A DNA stretch of 13,272 nt from Acidimicrobiales bacterium (GTDB lineage Bacteria; Actinomycetota; Acidimicrobiia; Acidimicrobiales; JABEUL01): assembly GCA_013044465.1 (NCBI GenBank), contig JABEUL010000040.1:1-13272 (forward strand). Reading direction: 5' to 3'. Below the pieces are notes generated by a model. That model searched no databases. It was given only the letters and a program-made list of their open reading frames with translations, and was not told the DNA's origin. A program made the translations under genes and the position numbers. Shown here in pieces: positions 7,003 to 13,231 of this stretch (position 1 is its first letter; each line of letters opens with the position of its first letter).

Positions 7003-8577
7003 GTGAATTCAAAATCTCCAATACTCAAAGCATCTCTGGTCATTCTTTTAATGGCGTGTTTGATTTCAGGTTGCTCTCATCTCCAACCTAGTGCCAATAT
7101 TTCTCATTCAATAAAAGGAGTATGTGGCACAGAAACATTCGATAAAGTCGCCGGAATTTCAAGCAACAAGGGTTTTTCAGTTGCTAACTGCGAGAAAGGT
7201 TGGGCTCTTGCATCAGGAAGCAGTCCCTCCGGAGCATTAGTTGGGTTATTTAAGTTGAAGGTCAAAAGTTGGGTCCTTGTAAATAAGACATATTCTGGGA
7301 GTCCTGAAAGCACCACTGCAAACTCCCTGAATGTTGCAACAATTGACTACGGCATCGAACCTAGCCTTCTCCAATCGCTAGCCAAGCCATTTGATTTAAA
7401 AATAAGACAGTCCGCATCTGCTGACGTAATTACTGCTTCACTAAAAAATCCTCTACTTGGAGCTGGTGATTCTATGCAAGTATCATCTGTTCTCGATGTC
7501 AATAATCAAAGTTGGCTGGTAGCAGAGGTCCCAGATGGTCCAATAAGCACTAGTTCAATGGTAAATCCTTATCCTGATGGCACTGTTGATATATACACTT
7601 GGATAAAGACAAAGTGGGTCCAAGCTGGAAAGGTTCATGGATACATGGGACCAGTTGGGCCTTGCTGCGGGATTGAGGCAGAGAACCTAACTGGATCTCA
7701 CGAACCTGACTTTGCGATAACAGGAGGAGGCGCTGCTGATACTAATTGGCTTTCAATTGTATCTGATGTTGGTGGAAATTGGCACCTGGCTCCTTTTGAC
7801 TACGGTTACTCGCTCACCACGGTAGTTAATGGGGTGCCAATGGATAACGGAGTTTCTACGGAGCTAGACGATTGTAGCTGCGCCGGAGGACCAACTACGG
7901 GTCTTTTCGAAACTTACCAGGACGGCGCATTCCGACCTGCCATGCTTCCTGGACCAAATCCGTCATGTAGTTTAACAGCTTTACAAAATGCGGCTGACCC
8001 TTGGGAAACACCTATTATTAATCTCACTAAATTCGCATGTGATGACGGTTGGGCGATTGCAACTGGAACCGGTGTTGGCTTTAATGGCCCGATAATTGGC
8101 CTGTTTGAGAGTTACAAAGGCAAGTGGAAGGAACTTGAATTAGACAATGGCGCTAGCCTCGGTTCATATCCAGGATTTTATGATATTCCACTCTCGCTTC
8201 TAGATAAATTGGCTGGTAAGTTAAACGCTGGGTTTAAGGCAGCATTAGCTTCAGCATCTATATTCGCTGAATCTGATTTTACCGCACCGTATCCAGACGG
8301 CATAATAACCGTTGGATCTACTAGTTGGCTGGTAGTTGAAATGTTTGCCTCCACGACTTCGAATAACCTCGACCTCCTAATTTACCGTTGGTCCGGCTCC
8401 GCTTGGGTAGAAAGCGGGGTAATAAAAAACCTTCCGCCTTACCAAAGAGTAGGCAACGGCTGGTTCAAAGCCGTTGTCGTTGCAGGAAGCAGCGATCCTG
8501 GATTCGCTTTCCCGTATATGAATCCACCCGAGACTCAGATAGTTACGGATCTCGGAGGGACTTGGCATCTTCAGTAA
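7003..8577 (+). CDS. Secreted lipoprotein with an internally duplicated domain
   Basis: This is a 524-residue protein. It opens with a lipoprotein signal peptide: NSKSPILK, a hydrophobic core, and lipobox ISGC with the lipid-carrying Cys at residue 24. The mature part is two copies of one domain, ~59-263 and ~341-524. Matching landmarks are CEKGWALASG (63) with CDDGWAIATG (346), WLVAEV (171) with WLVVEM (442), YTWIKTKWVQAGKV (198) with YRWSGSAWVESGVI (461), and SDVGGNWHL with TDLGGTWHL at the end of each copy. A Cys-rich patch (CC at 221-222, CSC at 291-293) marks the first copy and the linker. The start is GTG 7003 because it gives a proper lipoprotein signal; the ribosome binding site is poor (TAGAG, 7 bases upstream). 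The family is not recognised. The W-rich, strand-forming repeats suggest a beta-sandwich or propeller exposed on the outer face of the membrane. Codon use matches the other intact genes. Confidence 0.85.
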   Translation: MNSKSPILKASLVILLMACLISGCSHLQPSANISHSIKGVCGTETFDKVAGISSNKGFSVANCEKGWALASGSSPSGALVGLFKLKVKSWVLVNKTYSGSPESTTANSLNVATIDYGIEPSLLQSLAKPFDLKIRQSASADVITASLKNPLLGAGDSMQVSSVLDVNNQSWLVAEVPDGPISTSSMVNPYPDGTVDIYTWIKTKWVQAGKVHGYMGPVGPCCGIEAENLTGSHEPDFAITGGGAADTNWLSIVSDVGGNWHLAPFDYGYSLTTVVNGVPMDNGVSTELDDCSCAGGPTTGLFETYQDGAFRPAMLPGPNPSCSLTALQNAADPWETPIINLTKFACDDGWAIATGTGVGFNGPIIGLFESYKGKWKELELDNGASLGSYPGFYDIPLSLLDKLAGKLNAGFKAALASASIFAESDFTAPYPDGIITVGSTSWLVVEMFASTTSNNLDLLIYRWSGSAWVESGVIKNLPPYQRVGNGWFKAVVVAGSSDPGFAFPYMNPPETQIVTDLGGTWHLQ

Positions 8578-8969
8578 TCAAAACAATTGGCCGGTTGGAT
8601 CCAGAAAAAACTACTATTTGCTTTCGGTCAAATACCGCTTTGGTCCATGTTTAACCACCACCGAAATGCTGTGGTATCAACTATCTCCAGTAGCACATCG
8701 TGCTAGAAGTGCCGTTAATTGAAACCGTCACATTGACATCGTGAGATCCCGAACACGACGAAATTACCAGGGCTTCGGAGTCGGGAGTCGAGTCAATTCT
8801 TCAGCTTTTGGCAGTTGCTATGTCTAGTAGCTATCCTTATCTCCAAATGCATCACATGAAGCGCACGACTTGCGGATCCTGCATCAAAGGCCCACCGATT
8901 CAGGAAGGTCGCTCCACGCAAAACGCGATATTCCAGTTAAAGGGGTTGTTTAGGCACTGTAAAGGTCGA
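8578..8969. other. Gene-poor stretch with hairpins and a possible gene fragment
   Basis: No intact gene is supported. After the lipoprotein stop there are two small inverted repeats: ACCAC/GTGGT (8654-8675) and the perfect 6-base stem TAGCAC-ATC-GTGCTA (8691-8705). The second could help end the lipoprotein transcript but has no T-run. A minus-strand coding-like fragment at 8681-8800 is listed separately. Open frames elsewhere here lack starts, recognisable motifs and coding-type third positions. Confidence 0.4.
8681..8800 (-). pseudogene. Possible C-terminal fragment of a secreted beta-rich protein
   Basis: From a stop at 8801-8803 to TAG 8681-8683 a minus-strand frame of 39 codons reads SEALVISSC, then SHDVNVTVSINGTSS, then MCYWR. 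The polar/hydrophobic alternation, two cysteines and sensible third-base use look like the last strands of an exported domain. It has no start codon and nothing recognisable upstream in any frame, so if real it is a relic. The assignment to any family is unknown. Confidence 0.25.
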
Positions 8970-9005
8970 GTCAAATTTGACAGGAAGTTTTCTAGCATAT
9001 ATTGT
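8970..9005 (+). promoter_or_regulatory. Promoter with a perfect palindromic operator ahead of the vapBC remnant
   Basis: GTCAAATTTGAC (8970-8981) is a perfect 12-base palindrome. It overlaps the -35 box TTGACA (8977-8982). A -10 box follows as TATTGT (9000-9005, spacing 17) or TATATT (8998-9003, spacing 15). The vapB start ATG 9020 is about 15 bases further on, leaving a very short leader and no clear ribosome binding site. Type II antitoxins commonly repress their own operon at such palindromes; that role is inferred here. Confidence 0.5.
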
Positions 9006-9019
9006 GCAACACTTTACTT

Positions 9020-9296
9020 ATGACAAAAATTGGTGTCAGAGTGCTTAGGCAGCGAGCGAGTTTAATATTTGGATATGGTAAAAGCTGGAGAAACACTGTA
9101 AGCAACTGAGCGAGGAACCTTGGTGGCCTTGTTGGTTCCCCCCACAAGAAGCGAGCTTTTTCGTGACCGCCTAATTTCTTCAGGTCAGTTAATTCCAGCA
9201 AAGCACCCTATAGTTTTTTCACAGCGTAAGACTTTACCTTCAAAAAATGAGTCGTCATCTCAAACTTTAGCAAAACTTCGTGAAGAAAGATTTTGA
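9020..9296 (+). pseudogene. vapB: Phd/VapB-family antitoxin, broken by a frameshift and a stop codon
   Basis: The frame starts ATG 9020 as MTKIGVRVLRQRAS, the hallmark opening of actinobacterial Phd/YefM-type antitoxins that pair with VapC. At about 9065 one surplus A shifts the frame. Reading on from TAT 9066 gives YLDMVKAGETL, then TAA at 9099-9101 where relatives have an acidic residue, then ATERGTLVALLVPP, FRDRLISSGQLIPAKHP and a toxin-binding tail ending TLAKLREERF before TGA 9294-9296. The restored protein would be about 90 residues, normal for the family: an N-terminal DNA-binding part (to about residue 50) and a C-terminal toxin-neutralising part. The stop is consistent with GAA to TAA. 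As read, only a 29-residue N-terminal piece would be made. It abuts vapC directly, as in an intact operon. Confidence 0.85.
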
Positions 9297-9688
9297 TTGA
9301 ATTACCTAGATGGCTCGGCTATCATAAAACCCATTTTTGAGGAATATAAAAGCATAACTCCGGAACAATGGTTAAAGTTATCCAAATTTAAGTCAACGGT
9401 ACATGCGATTTATCCTTGATAGAAGTTTCAAGAACTTGTAAGATCAAGGAGGCATCATCAATTTCCGCGACTCGTCATCTACTGAGTGGAATCGATATAA
9501 TACCAATTACAAAAGAAATAATCGGACTTGCATCTATCTTGGATCCTAAAGAACTTCGTAGTCTTGACGCAATGCACCTTGCAAGCACACTTTCAATAAG
9601 AGAAGAGCTGGAATTTTTTGTAGCATACGACAAAAAATTGACAGCTGTGGCATCTAAATCTGGTTTAGCTGTATTTGCGCCGAAATAG
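9297..9688 (+). pseudogene. vapC: VapC-family PIN-domain ribonuclease toxin, frameshifted
   Basis: TTG 9297 follows the antitoxin stop with no gap and reads LNYLDGSAIIKPIFEE, the start of a PIN domain, up to about 9404. There one base is missing, and the protein continues in another frame with DLSLIEVSR, then LRSLDAMHLAST, then FVAYDKKLTAVASKSGLAVFAPK, ending at TAG 9686-9688. The restored length of about 130 residues is typical of VapC. The acidic residues that bind the metal are all present, but in two frames: Asp of YLDGSA, Glu of LIEVSR, Asp of SLDAMH and Asp of AYDKK. VapC toxins cleave RNA, often tRNA or rRNA. The 91-codon second part can be read from TTG 9416 but lacks the first catalytic Asp, so it should be inactive. 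Sequence loss is otherwise slight, so inactivation looks fairly recent. Confidence 0.88.
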
Positions 9689-10091
9689 TATGATTTTGGC
9701 AGCATACAATTTGCCGAAAGTTCGACCAGCGAATTGCCCAGAGCGGGTTTCGACTAGCGGGTGACGAAAGCCAAACTCTCCCTATCAATTTGGGAAATAA
9801 AAGTAACGACTTTTGCTTAACGTTGTTAAACTCTGGCGGCCAAGTAATTTAGTTATGTGGGCTCCAGCGAACCCCATTGAATTGAAGTAAGTGTGCAAAA
9901 GAATTAAAAACTTTCTTGACTTTAGAGATGGCTTGGAATGGGAAACCAAGAAAAACTTGTGAGCGAGCAAGGGAACCACCACAAGTTAGTCCACCAAGGG
10001 AGTTCATTTGAAGTTGGATTTCCTCTGGGTTTTTAGATCTGATGGAAAGCTAAATACTCACTTTATGACCATTTACCAGCATTTATTTGAG
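9689..10091. other. Gene-free stretch between vapC and the tRNA-Glu scar
   Basis: No gene is supported. Small inverted repeats are visible: TTAAC-GTT-GTTAA (9817-9829) and an 8-base stem with one mismatch, GGGTTTCG/CGAAAGCC, around 9747-9775. A minus-strand open frame (9785-9982) has no recognisable motif and looks random. No integrase gene is visible next to the tRNA scar, where one would be expected in a fresh integrated element. Confidence 0.4.
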
Positions 10092-10137
10092 TACCCCCAA
10101 CGGGATTCGAACCCGTGCTACCACCTTGAAAGAGCGG
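10092..10137 (-). pseudogene. 3' half of tRNA-Glu(TTC), probable attachment-site scar
   Basis: Read on the minus strand this is the 3' part of a tRNA. It has an anticodon loop CTTTCAA (anticodon TTC, complement of 10128-10130), anticodon stem 3' side GGTGG, a short variable region, T-stem ACGGG with loop TTCGAAT and CCCGT, then acceptor strand TGGGGGT and discriminator A. The 5' anticodon stem CCGCT still pairs with two G-U pairs and is the last recognisable part. Beyond 10137 there is no D-arm and no 5' acceptor strand (CCCCC-type). A fragment limited to the 3' half is what tyrosine-recombinase elements leave at one junction, because they carry the tRNA 3' end as attachment site. No CCA is encoded. 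Confidence 0.75.
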
Positions 10138-10493
10138 ATCTTGTTGTGACACGGTGACTCAACAGTTCCCATGGTGTTTCAAATATGGAGGTAATTGTTG
10201 GTGTGAGTCTGTTCTCTTTATGAAGCTGCGCCAGCATGGAACGTAATGAGACGGTTTTGTTGGGTGAAATGTTGGGTTTTTTTGGATCTCATTTGTCGAG
10301 TAGTCACCAAAGTCAGCTAGGAACCGTCTAAGTACCTAATTGCCTGTATTGCTAAGGGATCTCAAGTAACGGTGTCTGCGGCCATATACATAGGACCATT
10401 TCGGTCCTTTCCTGCCACATTGAAGTGACCACATGAGAGAAAATCCACACCTCGTTGGGGAAGCTTTCACCACCTGAATTTGAAGCACTGCCA
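10138..10493. other. Gene-free stretch with small repeats
   Basis: No gene is supported. I see a direct repeat TGTTGGGT at 10258-10265 and 10270-10277 (12-base spacing), followed by a run of seven T. There is also an 8-base inverted repeat, AGACGGTT (10249-10256) and AACCGTCT (10322-10329). These could be protein-binding or recombination sites of a former element. The minus-strand frame over 10352-10594 is only a shadow of the transposase remnant. Confidence 0.35.
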
Positions 10494-10655
10494 CTCAACA
10501 AAGTAACTGAACCAATGTGCAAGGAATTAGGGTTCAAGTGCACTCGCCTATGAGAGTTCGTGTGCCAATGAGCTACCACTTCGACCAGATTCAATGACTC
10601 GTCGAACGGCTTCCAATTTAAACTCTAGTGTGACTTCCCTTTTCGCTGTTGTCAT
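10494..10655 (-). pseudogene. IS3-type transposase OrfA, N-terminal remnant
   Basis: ATG 10655 (minus) opens MTTAKREVTLEFKLEAVR, then RVIESGRSGSSLAHEL. This is the classic start of IS3-family OrfA, the helix-turn-helix protein that recognises the IS ends (compare KRRxYTxEFKxEAVRLVxESG). The frame is cut by TAG at 10548-10550 and, after ALEP, by a second stop, yet still reads FLAHWFSYF in the place of the usual NTLxxWVxxY. Nothing recognisable follows: the rest of OrfA and all of OrfB are missing. So this is an old, inactive insertion-sequence end. I could not fix its terminal inverted repeat; CACCTGAC-like bases just upstream (around 10692-10699) are a candidate. Confidence 0.6.
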
Positions 10656-11028
10656 TTTACATTACTTCATCCGAACCACTGATTCGGCTAGTCAGGTGTC
10701 TACCTTTTGATCTGACGTTGCCGTGTTCTAGCTTTTTTAGATCTCTTCAAAGCTTCATCAAGAATCTAGGTACGATAGTGGCCACTCTTACTCGTGGCCT
10801 CTCCAACACCATGATTGAATCACGAACGCCAAACTACTGCTCTTTACGAGAATGGTCTTCAGATTCAGACCAACCGATAACCATATAGTACTCTTTCTCC
10901 TTGGTAGAGATGGTTATTCTCCCTGGTCTACCTTGTAAAAAGCAGCATAAACCACCCACGGTTTGGCACGAAAATCCAAACTTTCTACCTAATTTCGAAA
11001 TTCCACGGATATCCTAAATTATTGCCGC
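10656..11028. other. Gene-free stretch between the IS remnant and the sensor gene
   Basis: No intact gene is seen. A minus-strand frame (10700-10819, no start, one internal TAG) ends ILDEALKRSKKARTRQRQIKR, a basic tail that looks like the relic of a DNA- or RNA-binding protein of unknown family. Inverted repeats CCGAA-CCACTGA-TTCGG (about 10670-10686) and the palindrome AATTTCGAAATT (10991-11002) are present. The latter lies just past the stop of the membrane regulator but has no T-run, so it is not a clear terminator. Confidence 0.4.
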
Positions 11029-12492
11029 TTAACTAAATGCATAAACTCCACTATAGGTAACACTACTGCTTGCATTTGAAATCGCCAAACAGTTTGAAGA
11101 AGTCGTACAGGAAATATCCTGGAATTGCTGTCCACTTATGGTGTAGACCACATTGGCTGACCACTGGCTCATGGATATTTCAATGATGTTCTGATTAAAT
11201 GAAGATGAAGAGGCATAAAAGCAAACTTGGCGGATGCAAGAGAGGTTACCTGAGCTCGAAAATTCCTGTAGGTCGCTAACGCTACTGTCATTATAAACTG
11301 TCCAGGATTTCCCGGTATCACTCGTATTTGCCATATAAGCGGTTCCATTCTTACTGGAAGCACCTACCATCGTACAATTTGAGCCAGCATAACAACTGAT
11401 ACCACCAAATATCGTTGATTGCCCGCCAGGCAGCTCTGAAAGTCCCATCTCATCCCACATGCTTCCCTGGTCATTGCTTATGACCGCAAATATCGGGTGC
11501 GGAGAAATTGTTCCCGGAGTAGGAAAATATCCTAAGAGTATGCAGTCACCTGAACTTGAGCATGAAAGATCCGTACCGACTCCTGAATTGTCAGCACTTG
11601 GTACGCTACTAGCTGGCGCAAAACTCTGACCACTGTTTAGTGAGTAAAAAATTTGCAATTCATTAGTTCCGCTAATACCCTGCATTGCATTGGGGGTTCC
11701 GCTCGCTACACAGAAACTGGAACCGACTGGGCAGTCAACTTTGATAATTGCTGGATTTACTGAACCCCCGTAACTGCTCGCATTCCAAGATTGACCACCG
11801 TTACTTGTGTAAAGGGTCAATCCGTCGCCACTGGGCGTGTGATAACCTCCTGCAACACAGTTAAAAGTTGAGCTACATGAAATACTTGCAATAAACTCGT
11901 TATCGCTTGTGTAGTCTAGCGACCAAGATATTCCCCCGTTTGTCGTAACCAAGATTACTGAATTAGTTTGTCCTCTAGAGACATTTTGGCCCCCAAAGCC
12001 ACCTGCAAAACAAACTTGCGAGGTTGCGCAGCTCACGCTTTGCAGAGAAATATTTGGCACGCCACCAACCGAACTTCCTTGGAAAACTGGCTTCCATGTC
12101 GGGTTTGGATCCAAGGTGGTAGTAGTTGAAGGTTGTGTAGTTGAGCCTGGTAATGAAGTAGTTGAAGTCACCCCAGAAGTTGTGCCCGTAGTTCCACTTT
12201 GCAATGCCGTTGTCGTCGTAGGAGTTGTGGAGCTCCCGTTGGGTAAAGTGGTCAAGCCTTTAGTGGTTGAAGTAATGAGACGTGATGTGTTTCGACTTGG
12301 GCTCCCTTGATCTGTAACGAATGACGTAATTAAGCCTGCAACGACTAAAATTGCAACAATTGGTACAATCATAAGTACTTGAGATCGCCTTTTGGCCTTA
12401 CTCCGCTTTATCAAGGAATGAATGTCTGGAGTCACAGTAATGTCATTTGACAGTCTCTCCATCTCATCTTTTAAAAAGCGTTTAATTTCCAT
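11029..12492 (-). CDS. One-pass membrane regulator, probable anti-sigma factor with an outer seven-unit propeller
   Basis: This is a 487-residue protein. Residues 1-37 are a short charged cytoplasmic part (MEIKRFLKDEMERLSNDITV, then TPDIHSLIKRSKAKRR), of the kind found in partners of actinobacterial ECF sigma factors; there is no zinc motif. Residues 38-59 form one membrane helix, and ~65-130 a Ser/Thr/Pro-rich flexible linker. Residues ~131-487 hold seven units with a paired cysteine (SCATSQVCFAG, SCSSTFNCVAG, DCPVGSSFCVAS and so on), several followed by a TTNGGISW-like turn. Seven units fit one closed seven-bladed propeller outside the cell. The start ATG overlaps the sigma gene by 11 bases, with GGAGAG 10 bases upstream, so translation is coupled. 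The inferred role is to hold the sigma factor and release it when the outer domain binds or senses something. Anti-sigma activity itself is inferred from position and architecture. Confidence 0.82.
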   Translation of the reverse strand: MEIKRFLKDEMERLSNDITVTPDIHSLIKRSKAKRRSQVLMIVPIVAILVVAGLITSFVTDQGSPSRNTSRLITSTTKGLTTLPNGSSTTPTTTTALQSGTTGTTSGVTSTTSLPGSTTQPSTTTTLDPNPTWKPVFQGSSVGGVPNISLQSVSCATSQVCFAGGFGGQNVSRGQTNSVILVTTNGGISWSLDYTSDNEFIASISCSSTFNCVAGGYHTPSGDGLTLYTSNGGQSWNASSYGGSVNPAIIKVDCPVGSSFCVASGTPNAMQGISGTNELQIFYSLNSGQSFAPASSVPSADNSGVGTDLSCSSSGDCILLGYFPTPGTISPHPIFAVISNDQGSMWDEMGLSELPGGQSTIFGGISCYAGSNCTMVGASSKNGTAYMANTSDTGKSWTVYNDSSVSDLQEFSSSGNLSCIRQVCFYASSSSFNQNIIEISMSQWSANVVYTISGQQFQDISCTTSSNCLAISNASSSVTYSGVYAFS

Positions 12493-13039
12493 CTTTGCTT
12501 ATCTCTCCGTTTAATTTATTTAATGCTCTGCTAATTAAACTTGGAATTGAATTTGGATTACATCCAATTACCTCTGCAATCTCTTTGTCACTTAAGTCTT
12601 CATAAAAACGTAGTGTAACTGCAACTCTCTGTTTTATAGAAAGTCTTAGCAAAAGTTCTCCCAACTCATTTCGATCATCATTTGTGATCTCGCCGGGATT
12701 GTGATATCTAGCACTATAAAGTCTTTCAAGTTTTCTTCGCCTAAAGTATGAGTTGCAAGAATTAACGACTGCCTTTCTTAGAAAAGCTTCATGATTTTCA
12801 ATCTTTGACCATTTATTGGCTACTCTAATAAATGCGTCTTGAACAATATCTTCTGACACCTGTCTTGATTGGACAATCAAATTTGCAATTCTCACATACT
12901 TTGCGAGATTAAATTCATAAAATCGGACAAAGTCTTGTGGCCATGGGCAATTCTCCGCATTTAAAGCCATTTGTTCACTTTTCCCGAATTCATTATTCAG
13001 GTCTTTCCTTGGAGAATCTAAGTTCAAAAGTAACACCAC
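12482..13039 (-). CDS. ECF-type RNA polymerase sigma factor
   Basis: The frame encodes 185 residues. Region sigma-2 spans ~37-105: FVRFYEFNLAKYVRIANLI, SEDIVQDAFIRVANKW (the -10-melting and core-binding part) and FLRKAVVNSCNSYFRRRKLER. Region sigma-4 spans ~127-180: LRLSIKQRVAVTLRFYEDLS, DKEIAEVIG, and a recognition helix NPNSIPSLISRALNKL that reads the -35 box. There is no sigma-3 and no long C-terminal extension, so this is the extracytoplasmic-function class, resembling the SigE-like group of actinobacteria. The recognition helix has Asn-Ser-Ile-Pro where Gly-Thr-Val-Lys is usual. The start is uncertain: GTG 13039 has no ribosome binding site, and ATG 12970 (162 residues) keeps both domains and may be the true start. 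It directs transcription of a stress or surface regulon, probably under control of the coupled membrane protein downstream. Confidence 0.9.
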   Translation of the reverse strand: MVLLLNLDSPRKDLNNEFGKSEQMALNAENCPWPQDFVRFYEFNLAKYVRIANLIVQSRQVSEDIVQDAFIRVANKWSKIENHEAFLRKAVVNSCNSYFRRRKLERLYSARYHNPGEITNDDRNELGELLLRLSIKQRVAVTLRFYEDLSDKEIAEVIGCNPNSIPSLISRALNKLNGEISKDGN

Positions 13040-13231
13040 TTATGTAGACGCACAAGTGAGCCAAAATCTGCCAGTATTTAATAAAAACCTCAAAAATTCC
13101 TGCAATTTCTCATTCAAATACTTGGAAGTCAATGTATATCCAGGGTGTTTGGTGAATTTAGACTCTGTCAAAGTGGCAAAGACACCTACGAAATAGTCAA
13201 AACTATATTGAATTAGATGAAGTTGTGAAAT
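13040..13231 (-). promoter_or_regulatory. Upstream region of the sigma/anti-sigma operon, candidate promoter
   Basis: This is the only leader of the sigma operon, between it and the tRNA-Gly gene on the same strand. Reading the minus strand, TTGCAG followed after 16 bases by TATTAA, around 13077-13104, is a passable housekeeping promoter. TTGACA and TTGACT boxes further up lack a good -10 partner. I could not identify an ECF-type autoregulatory promoter (AAC...CGT type). A minus-strand open frame crossing this region also covers the tRNA gene and is not a gene. Confidence 0.25.

Noticed and set aside
9416..9688. Treating the 91-codon frame from TTG 9416 as a complete small toxin gene
   Set aside because: It lacks the first PIN strand and the YLD catalytic Asp, which lie just upstream in another frame; it is the rear part of a frameshifted vapC.
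12116..12310. Plus-strand open frame rich in Val
   Set aside because: It is the antisense of the Thr/Ser codon run in the stalk of the membrane regulator.
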